Shown here: in pieces, positions 57,468 to 64,000 of the stretch | Layout of the letters: each line of letters starts with the position of its first letter | Position numbering within the stretch: the first letter of the stretch is position 1 | DNA from: Sulfurimonas paralvinellae | GTDB lineage: Bacteria > Campylobacterota > Campylobacteria > Campylobacterales > Sulfurimonadaceae | Reading direction: 5' to 3' | NCBI RefSeq assembly: GCF_014905135.1 | Contig: NZ_CP041406.1 | Span: forward strand, 1,612,001 to 1,676,000 | DNA length: 64,000 nucleotides | Made by a program: the position numbers and the translations under genes | Notes under the pieces: generated by a model | Told to the model about the DNA's origin: nothing | What the model saw: only the letters and a program-made list of their open reading frames with translations | Databases searched by the model: none

Positions 57468-59018
57468 TTACTCCCACTCAATTGTAGCCGGCGGTTTACT
57501 TGAGATATCGTAAACAACACGATTGATGCCATCGACCTCATTGATGATTCTTCTTGAAATTCTTTCTAAAAGATCGTGCGGCAAATGTGCGAATGTTGCT
57601 GTCATACCGTCAACGGCTTCAACAACTCTCACGCAAACTGTATTGTCATATGTACGATTATCACCCATAACACCGACAGATTTTACATTGAGCAATACAG
57701 CAAATGCCTGCCATGTTTTTGCATAGTATCCGCTCGCTTTTAACTCATCAAGTAAAATAACATCTGCCTCACGCAACAGATCAAGATCAGCAGGATTAAC
57801 ATCACCCATGATGCGAATCGCAAGTCCCGGACCAGGGAATGGATGACGGTTTATCATAGATTCAGGAAGTCCAAGTTCAAGACCAATCTTGCGTACTTCA
57901 TCTTTAAAAAGCTCACGCAAAGGCTCGATCAGCTCAAAATCCATCCAGTCAGGAAGGCCGCCGACATTATGGTGTGATTTGATAACTTCACTTGGTCCAT
58001 TTACAGAGATAGACTCGATAACATCCGGATAGAGTGTTCCCTGTGCAAGAAACTTAATACCGTCGTGTTTCTTCGCCTCTTTTTCAAACTCTTCAATGAA
58101 CGTATGTCCGATAATCTGACGTTTTTTCTCTGGGTCACTAACACCCGCTAATTTTGAAAGAAAATTTTCACGTGCATCAACGACAACCAATGGAACTTTC
58201 AAGTTCACTTTAAAAACTTGTTCCACCTGCTCACGCTCACCTTTACGAAGAAGCCCGTTATCAACAAAAACCGGCACAAGCTGATCGCCAATCGCTTCAT
58301 AGAGCATCGCTGCAACAACAGAACTATCTACTCCACCGCTAAGACCGCAGAGGACTTTTGCATCACCGACCTGTTCGCGAATCTTCTCTATTTGCTCTTT
58401 TAAGAAGTGTTCCATTTTCCATTTTTCAGTCACGCCGCAGATATTTTTTGCGAAGTTACGAAGCATAAGATAACCCTCTTCTGAGTGTTGAACTTCAGGG
58501 TGAAACTGCATTGCATAAACACGTTTTTCATCATTTGCGATAGCTGCATATGGAGAGTTGTCCGATGTCGCAATGACTTTAAAACCCTCAGGAAGTGTCT
58601 CAACTCTGTCAGAGTGGCTCATCCAGACAATACGATTGTTTTCACACTCTGCAAACAGCGGGGAGACATTGTCAGGATAACCGACAATGTTTAGCTCCGC
58701 TTTTCCATACTCATGATGGTCAGAACGAATGACACTTCCACCGAAATCAACTGCAATTCTCTGCATGCCGTAACAGATACCAAGAACAGGAATCCCCATC
58801 TCATAGACACCTTGATCAACTTCATAGGCATCTTCACTGTAAACAGAAGAAGGTCCGCCTGAGAGGATGATACCTTTAGGGTTTTTAGCCTGAATATCCG
58901 CTACTTTTGTATGGTATGGAAGAATCTCACAATAGATCTTATCTTCACGTAAACGACGAGCGATAAGCTGTGTATATTGAGAACCGAAATCGAGAACGAT
59001 GATGCTAACATTTGTCAT
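57468..59018 (-). CDS. guaA: GMP synthase (glutamine-hydrolysing)
   Basis: Converts XMP to GMP. 516 residues: GATase domain with nucleophile in [10 protein letters not shown] and His-Glu in [12 protein letters not shown]-loop [17 protein letters not shown], and the dimerisation end [21 protein letters not shown]. Complete. It carries three copies of the TGCGTGAG octamer (57628, 57768 and 57912). Confidence 0.98.
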   Translation of the reverse strand: MTNVSIIVLDFGSQYTQLIARRLREDKIYCEILPYHTKVADIQAKNPKGIILSGGPSSVYSEDAYEVDQGVYEMGIPVLGICYGMQRIAVDFGGSVIRSDHHEYGKAELNIVGYPDNVSPLFAECENNRIVWMSHSDRVETLPEGFKVIATSDNSPYAAIANDEKRVYAMQFHPEVQHSEEGYLMLRNFAKNICGVTEKWKMEHFLKEQIEKIREQVGDAKVLCGLSGGVDSSVVAAMLYEAIGDQLVPVFVDNGLLRKGEREQVEQVFKVNLKVPLVVVDARENFLSKLAGVSDPEKKRQIIGHTFIEEFEKEAKKHDGIKFLAQGTLYPDVIESISVNGPSEVIKSHHNVGGLPDWMDFELIEPLRELFKDEVRKIGLELGLPESMINRHPFPGPGLAIRIMGDVNPADLDLLREADVILLDELKASGYYAKTWQAFAVLLNVKSVGVMGDNRTYDNTVCVRVVEAVDGMTATFAHLPHDLLERISRRIINEVDGINRVVYDISSKPPATIEWE

Positions 59019-59096
59019 GTAAATGCCTTTAAAAATGTAGAGTAAATTATATTAGTGAAAGGATACTATAAATAAGATTAAGATTTAATTTGTTTG

Positions 59097-59127
59097 AAAG
59101 AAAAAAATCCGGAATGAAAATTCCGGA
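59097..59127 (-). terminator. Terminator of the nadB-nhaD operon
   Basis: TCCGGAAT (59108-59115), loop GAAA, ATTCCGGA (59120-59127). On the minus strand the stem is followed by a run of seven or more U, a classical intrinsic terminator 15 bp after the nhaD stop. Confidence 0.85.
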
Positions 59128-59141
59128 CTAAAAAGATATTT

Positions 59142-60491
59142 TTAGTAAAGTCCCATAATTTCGAACTGAACATACCAAATGGCGATAGAAAGGATGTAAC
59201 CTACCAAAATAGTCCAGGCATGTTTCATGTGTGAACCAAAAGTATAGATACCTCTTAAACGACCCATAACACCGACACCTGCAGCAGAACCAAAAGAGAT
59301 AAGGCTTCCACCGACACCAGCTGTCATTGTAACAAGCATCCATTGATCGATTCCCATTTCAGGAGAAGATTTTAAAATCGCACTCATAACCGGAACATTG
59401 TCGACGATCGCCGAAAGGAAACCAACACCAACATTGGCTGCCGTTGAACCTATCATACCGTAAAGCTCGTGAATATACTCCAAAAATCCTAAAAAGTGAA
59501 GTGCACCAACAGCTGATAAAATACCAAAGAAGAAGAGAAGCGTATCATTTTCAACTTTTTCCATATTCACATAGATATTAAAACTCTCTTTTCCGCCTTT
59601 TTCAAGCGTAACTGAGTAAAGTTTAAGCAGTGCGAGACCAAACATCATACCCCACATTGCCGGGAAATGGAAAAACTGATGTCCCAATACGGCGATAACG
59701 ATCGTACCCACACCAAGATAAACAACACCCATACCGCCATCTCTGACAACCGGTTTTTTCTCTGTTGCTGCATCGAAGGCAGGCTCACCAGAAGGAACAC
59801 TCATAGAAAGAAGAAATGCCGTAACACCCCAACCTAGAAATGCAGCTGGAAAAAGATAAAGAAAGTCTACAAATTCTCCCTTACCGGCAGTCCATGCCAT
59901 AAGCGTTGTGATATCACCAAACGGCGACCATGCACCACCAGCGTTGGCAGCGACAACGATGTTGATGGCACCGGGAACCAGGAAGTTAATATTTTTCTTA
60001 TCTATTGTAAAAAGTACCGTTGATAAAATTAATGCCGTTGTCAAGTTATCTGCAACAGGAGAGATGAAAAATGCCAAAAGACCGGTCAGCCAGAAAAGTT
60101 TTTTATAACTGTATCCTTTGGAAACAAGTTTGTACTTCATAAGGTCAAAAACACCACGTTCGATGAGTGTTTCAATGTATGTCATAGCGACAAGCAAGAA
60201 GAAGAAAATCTCTGCAATCTCAAGAATAAGATTCTCCAACTCATCATGCAGACCATCTGGACTCATGCCATTGATAGTGAAATAGATACCGATGAGCATA
60301 AACATAAATGTACCGGCAAAAAGTGCAGGTTTCGCTTTGTTTACCTCATATCTCTCTTCAGTAGCAATAAAATAATATGCTATGATAAAAACAGCTAAAC
60401 TCAGCCATCCCACCCATGTCGTAGCCAGATTTATATGTGTTGCAGCATGTTCTGCAGCCTGTGTAACACCTGCGATTGCACTATGTTCCAT
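59142..60491 (-). CDS. nhaD: Na+/H+ antiporter NhaD
   Basis: Sodium export coupled to proton entry across the inner membrane. 449 residues with about 11-12 TM helices. ISPVADNLTTALILS, NIVVAANAGGAWSPFGDITTLMAW and AGVGGSLISFGSAAGVGVMG are family signatures of the ion-transporter superfamily NhaD group, fitting a marine or saline habitat. Starts in a TAATG overlap with nadB. Confidence 0.92.
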   Translation of the reverse strand: MEHSAIAGVTQAAEHAATHINLATTWVGWLSLAVFIIAYYFIATEERYEVNKAKPALFAGTFMFMLIGIYFTINGMSPDGLHDELENLILEIAEIFFFLLVAMTYIETLIERGVFDLMKYKLVSKGYSYKKLFWLTGLLAFFISPVADNLTTALILSTVLFTIDKKNINFLVPGAINIVVAANAGGAWSPFGDITTLMAWTAGKGEFVDFLYLFPAAFLGWGVTAFLLSMSVPSGEPAFDAATEKKPVVRDGGMGVVYLGVGTIVIAVLGHQFFHFPAMWGMMFGLALLKLYSVTLEKGGKESFNIYVNMEKVENDTLLFFFGILSAVGALHFLGFLEYIHELYGMIGSTAANVGVGFLSAIVDNVPVMSAILKSSPEMGIDQWMLVTMTAGVGGSLISFGSAAGVGVMGRLRGIYTFGSHMKHAWTILVGYILSIAIWYVQFEIMGLY

Positions 60492-61939
60492 TAGTTCTCC
60501 TCTTGAATTGTGTGAACCCCTATCGATTCACTTCTGTTTAATGCCGAAAGTACGATCTCCCGTGCCGTTAATAAACGAAATTTCAATAGTTTACCAATTT
60601 TTTCATTTAAAAGAGCATTAATTGTATCTAAAGCATCATTTAATCCATTTTTTGTTCGAATAATGGACACATTTTCCCACATTATATGACGCAGTTGATT
60701 TTTTTTGGACTTATCGTCTTTGTAACTCATCACCGCTTCATCGACAGGAAATTCTCGAAACTTCTTTTCCTCTGCAGTGTGCAAAATATCATCAACAGCG
60801 ACCTTTGCAAACACCAGACCCTCAAGCAGTGAATTTGATGCAAGACGATTTGCGCCATGGACTCTTGTAGAAGCCACTTCCCCGATGGCATAAAGATGCT
60901 TTACATTCGGTACACGCGCATGCAGATCCGTTCGAATACCTCCAATTGCATAATGAAAAGCTGGCGATATCGGCACTCTGTCCTTTGGCACCTTATAGCC
61001 AAGTGCACGAAGATTTTTATATATATTTGGAAATCTGTGTTCGAAATACTCCTCTTCAAAATTTGCCATATTGAGATAAACATTAAGTCCGCTTTTCTTT
61101 TTGTATTTAAATATTGATTTACTGACAATATCACGTGAAGCAAGTTCTCCCCGCTTATCATACTCAAACAAAAATCGTTTTCCGTTCTCATCTTCGATTG
61201 TCGCGCCCTCACCTCTGAGTGCCTCTGTTAAAAGCATTTTTTGCGCACCCGTAGCATTGACAAAAACAGTCGGATGAAACTGCAACATCTCCATCCTGTC
61301 GAGTTCGATTCCCTTCATGACACAAAGTCCCTGCATATCCGCACTGATGCACGGAGCATTTGTATGGTATTCATAGAGTGAACCGACACCGCCGCTTGCG
61401 ATGATGACATCTTTGGCATAGAGATTATAACTCTGACGATGATCAAGAACGGTTACACCATAGCATTCTCCATCTTCAATCAACAAATCGACAACACGGG
61501 CATCACTGAGCATTGCGTGAGAATTATGAGAGAGCAGAAAATGGTGCAGGTAGCGTCCTGTCGCATCACCACCCGCATGTAGTATCCGCTCACAGGAGTG
61601 TGCTGCCTCTTTCGTATAAAGCAGATTGCCCTCATCATCTTTGTCAAATTCAAATCCGTTCATTATCAGATCATCAATCGCTTCACGTGAGTGTTCGCTT
61701 AGAAGTTCAACAGCCTCTTTGTCACACAGACCGTCACCTGCAGCAAGCGTATCTTTTATATGCAGTGGTATGTCAGCTTTATCCTTCGCAAGCGCTACAC
61801 CTCCCTGTGCATAGAAAGTGTTACATTTAAAAGTCTGCCGCTTATTGATCAGCAGTACTTTTTTCTCAGGCGGCAGTTTCATTGCAGCATAGAGTCCGGC
61901 GACACCTGCACCGACTATAATGACATCATATTGAAACAT
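60491..61939 (-). CDS. nadB: L-aspartate oxidase
   Basis: FAD enzyme that oxidises aspartate to iminoaspartate for NAD synthesis. 482 residues: DVIIVGAGVAGLYAAM (FAD), TFYAQGGVAL, EAAHSCERILHAGGDATG, HPTVFV, LLTEALRGEGA, AFHYAIGGIRTDLHARV and LYAIGEVASTRVHGANRLASNSLLEGLVF. Start and the lipoprotein stop share a TAATG. nadA and nadC are not adjacent. Confidence 0.95.
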   Translation of the reverse strand: MFQYDVIIVGAGVAGLYAAMKLPPEKKVLLINKRQTFKCNTFYAQGGVALAKDKADIPLHIKDTLAAGDGLCDKEAVELLSEHSREAIDDLIMNGFEFDKDDEGNLLYTKEAAHSCERILHAGGDATGRYLHHFLLSHNSHAMLSDARVVDLLIEDGECYGVTVLDHRQSYNLYAKDVIIASGGVGSLYEYHTNAPCISADMQGLCVMKGIELDRMEMLQFHPTVFVNATGAQKMLLTEALRGEGATIEDENGKRFLFEYDKRGELASRDIVSKSIFKYKKKSGLNVYLNMANFEEEYFEHRFPNIYKNLRALGYKVPKDRVPISPAFHYAIGGIRTDLHARVPNVKHLYAIGEVASTRVHGANRLASNSLLEGLVFAKVAVDDILHTAEEKKFREFPVDEAVMSYKDDKSKKNQLRHIMWENVSIIRTKNGLNDALDTINALLNEKIGKLLKFRLLTAREIVLSALNRSESIGVHTIQEEN

Positions 61940-62124
61940 TATCTGCAGCTCGCATTTGTTTCATTGTTCTCAAAATTCTTGTCTTTATAATAGAACTCCA
62001 CATTTTTATCACCTTTAGGCACTTCATCCTGATAATATGGCGGTGCCTTATAACCACAAGCACTTAAACTTAATAAAAAGCTTGTTATAATTGCCATATG
62101 AAAAACGCTTGTGATATTATTCAT
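61939..62124 (-). CDS. Small lipoprotein, LptM-like
   Basis: About 61 residues. [24 protein letters not shown] gives a signal peptide and lipobox LSAC, and the mature start CGYKAPPYYQDE resembles the CGxKGPLYxP motif of LptM (YifL), an outer-membrane lipoprotein that helps LptD mature. The start could be ATG 62124 or 62097; I take the former because the second leaves a very short signal peptide. It is divergent from and overlaps the dciA-like start region. lptD is also in the window, 7 kb away. Confidence 0.65.
   Translation of the reverse strand: MNNITSVFHMAIITSFLLSLSACGYKAPPYYQDEVPKGDKNVEFYYKDKNFENNETNASCR
62086..62091 (+). promoter_or_regulatory. -10 box giving a leaderless dciA-like mRNA
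   Basis: TATAAT at 62086-62091 stands 6 nt before ATG 62098, so transcription would start at about the A of the start codon. No RBS is present. This repeats the pattern at waaC. Confidence 0.5.
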
Positions 62125-62544
62125 TCTCTTCAAAACAGACCTCAGTTCTCGAAACTATCTCGTTTTACATGTATTGACAAGATTCGTTCCAGTTTTAGTT
62201 CGCCCCTGCAAAAGATGATAAAGTTCTCTTACATAAAAAACAATACGCTCTTTTTCGTTCTCAATCATCCGGGTGCCAAACAAGAGTTTGATAATAATAT
62301 ACAAAGTATTAAAAGCGCTTTAAAGTTCGTACAACCGCAGGAGTGCAAAGCACTCAATATTACAGATATAAAAGCATTTGTAACGCATACACCGACTGTG
62401 CGAACCGCTCCGGCTCAGATAAAAGAACCACAGACATACCCTGAACGTTCATCTGGAGAGTTCAAAATCACAACCGAAGATGAGAAGCTTCGAGGAGTTC
62501 TTGAATCAATACAGAATATTATTAAAGAGAAGCATGAATCTTAA
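62098..62544 (+). CDS. DciA-like (DUF721) protein
   Basis: 148 residues. The first ~90 match the DUF721/DciA pattern: a basic helix ([16 protein letters not shown]), then [39 protein letters not shown], where the strand-helix NHPGAKQEL-type motif is typical. DciA loads the replicative helicase DnaB in bacteria without DnaC. The C-terminal ~50 residues are a low-complexity linker plus a helix. The stop overlaps uvrC by 11 nt. Assignment is by pattern. Confidence 0.65.
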   Translation: MKNACDIIHSLQNRPQFSKLSRFTCIDKIRSSFSSPLQKMIKFSYIKNNTLFFVLNHPGAKQEFDNNIQSIKSALKFVQPQECKALNITDIKAFVTHTPTVRTAPAQIKEPQTYPERSSGEFKITTEDEKLRGVLESIQNIIKEKHES

Positions 62545-64000
62545 AAAAACCATCACGCAACTCCCTGCATCTCCCGGAATATATCAATATTTTGATGACA
62601 ACGGCAGACTGCTTTACATCGGAAAAGCGAAGAATCTTGCCAACAGAGTAAAAAGCTACTGGCTTTTCAACCCCCAACTGCGGCCAAATCCAAATCTCTC
62701 AAGCAGAATAATAAAGATGCTGCAGCAGACGACATCGCTTAACTATATCGTTGTCAATTCCGAACATGATGCTTTGATACTTGAAAACTCACTCATTAAA
62801 CAGTTGAATCCCAAGTACAACATCCTTTTGCGTGATGACAAGACATACCCTTACATATATATAGACAATTCTGAAAAATATCCACGATTTGACATTACCC
62901 GCAAAATCATCAAAAGTGATGACATTACTTACTATGGACCCTACAGCATCGGTGCACGCGACATTCTCAACTCTCTTTATGAAATTGCCAAACTCGTTCA
63001 AAAAAAGGGATGCCTCAAATCAAAAAAACTCTGCCTCTATCATCAGATTGACAAATGTCTCGGACCTTGTGAACTGCCTGTATCAAAAGAGCGTTACCAA
63101 AAAGAGGTCGATTTGGCCACACAGCTGATTAAAAATAAAAAACTTCTCCTTGAAAAACTGCAGAACAAAATGGAGTTCTACGCAGAGGAGCTGCGTTTTG
63201 AAGAGGCTGCCGAGTTGCGTGACAGAATGGATAAGATAAGCCGCTCCGAGATCAAGAGCGAAATTGATTTTGCATCCAATGAAAATTTTGATATTTTTGC
63301 AGTGGATCACACAGATGAACGAGCTGTGGTTGTGAGAATCTTTATGCGTCATGGTAAGATCATCTCTTCTTCTCATGATTATATAAACCTGCGTGAGGGC
63401 TTTGATGCCAACGAGCTCTACTCGCGTGCCCTTCTCGATTTTTATAAAGATGAAAGACCGCCGATTATCGCACCCATTCTTATTGCACATGCGTTTGAAG
63501 ACCTGCTTCTCATCCAAAAGCATTTAAGCCGTGTCTTTGAGAAAAAAGCGACCATAACCATGCCAAAACGCGGTAAGAAAAAAGACCTCACTGCGCTCGC
63601 ACTGCTCAATGCCCGTGAGCTTCTTAAAAAAGATACAAAAACAAAAGATCTGAAAACATTTCAGGATGTACAAGAGCTTTGTGCGCTTGAAAACACGCCA
63701 TACCGTGTCGAAGTCTTTGACAATTCTCATATGGCAGGTGTTGCCACTGTCGGTGCCATGATCGTTTATGACAACGGCAAGTTTGATAAGAAGTCTTACC
63801 GGACCTATCATCTTGACGCACAAGACGAATATGCACAGATGAGAGAAACCCTCTCACGCAGAGTAGAAAGCTTTTCAAAGAATCCGCCTCCTGATTTATG
63901 GATTCTTGACGGCGGTGCGACACTGCTCAAACTGGCTTTGGAAATTTTAGACTCAAATGGAGTGACACTCGATGTTATCGCCATTTCAAAAGAGAAAGTC
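62534..64000 (+). CDS. uvrC: Excinuclease ABC subunit C (partial, 489 codons)
   Basis: Makes the two incisions in nucleotide excision repair. Reading from ATG 62534 gives an N-terminal GIY-YIG domain ([23 protein letters not shown]), Cys residues in [14 protein letters not shown] (Fe-S ligand pattern known in UvrC), a UVR motif ([16 protein letters not shown]) and the start of the RNase H-like nuclease ([11 protein letters not shown] and [10 protein letters not shown], with catalytic Asp). The frame runs open to the window edge, so the C-terminal HhH domain is missing here. It carries two TGCGTGAG octamers. Confidence 0.95.
   Translation, partial: MNLKKTITQLPASPGIYQYFDDNGRLLYIGKAKNLANRVKSYWLFNPQLRPNPNLSSRIIKMLQQTTSLNYIVVNSEHDALILENSLIKQLNPKYNILLRDDKTYPYIYIDNSEKYPRFDITRKIIKSDDITYYGPYSIGARDILNSLYEIAKLVQKKGCLKSKKLCLYHQIDKCLGPCELPVSKERYQKEVDLATQLIKNKKLLLEKLQNKMEFYAEELRFEEAAELRDRMDKISRSEIKSEIDFASNENFDIFAVDHTDERAVVVRIFMRHGKIISSSHDYINLREGFDANELYSRALLDFYKDERPPIIAPILIAHAFEDLLLIQKHLSRVFEKKATITMPKRGKKKDLTALALLNARELLKKDTKTKDLKTFQDVQELCALENTPYRVEVFDNSHMAGVATVGAMIVYDNGKFDKKSYRTYHLDAQDEYAQMRETLSRRVESFSKNPPPDLWILDGGATLLKLALEILDSNGVTLDVIAISKEKV

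Overview
The window reads as a chromosome segment of a free-living Campylobacterota (Epsilonproteobacteria) bacterium, most likely near Sulfurimonas. That placement is inferred from protein style and synteny, not from a search. Pointers are the waaA / flgZ-like zinc-ribbon / nif3 gene order known from Helicobacter, a 6S RNA next to purD, an F-ATPase c subunit with a signal peptide, NhaD, AT-rich DNA and very tight gene packing with 1-14 nt overlaps.

Layout. 1-7.1 kb: LPS core and lipid A genes (waaC, lpxL-like), a permease, ruvB, panB, an HPt protein, trpA and a secreted phytase-like protein. 7.28-15.77 kb: an integrated, much more AT-rich element of about 8.5 kb. It lies between a 14-bp repeat of the 3' end of tRNA-Arg(GCG). 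It carries iterons with a Rep_3-type initiator, three small unknown genes, a soluble CZB-type chemoreceptor, an accessory protein plus relaxase, and a tyrosine recombinase, so it looks like an integrated mobilizable plasmid. 15.8-20.9 kb: a ZapA-like/coiled-coil pair, a Cys/Met PLP enzyme and the N-degron genes clpS-clpA-aat. 20.9-26.1 kb: an rRNA operon (16S, tRNA-Ala, 23S, 5S) on the minus strand. 26.4-31.1 kb: an unusual operon of M20 peptidase, ATP-grasp ligase and M14 carboxypeptidase. 31.2-34.9 kb: ffh-rpsP-khpA-rimM-trmD-rplS. 35-44.3 kb: a dense minus-strand run (pseudouridine synthase, waaA, flgZ-like, nif3-like, TPR, M23 peptidase, smpB, ispE, csrA, truB, uvrD). 44.4-49.2 kb: a LysR regulator, cysK, a PabC-like enzyme and others. 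49.3-59 kb: atpE, pnp, a phosphoribosyltransferase, lptD, an RDD protein, purD, 6S RNA, hemD and guaA. 59.1-64 kb: nhaD, nadB, an LptM-like lipoprotein, a DciA-like protein and the start of uvrC.

The strongest signal outside genes is an octamer, TGCGTGAG (CTCACGCA on the other strand). I counted 35 exact copies by eye, where about one is expected. They are split evenly between strands and are absent from the integrated element and the rRNA operon. That pattern fits a DNA-uptake-type sequence. Other items of note are a shared promoter/operator module inside the element, 86-bp inverted repeats with double hairpins, a nested five-helix RNA candidate between ffh and rpsP, and the peptidase/ligase operon.
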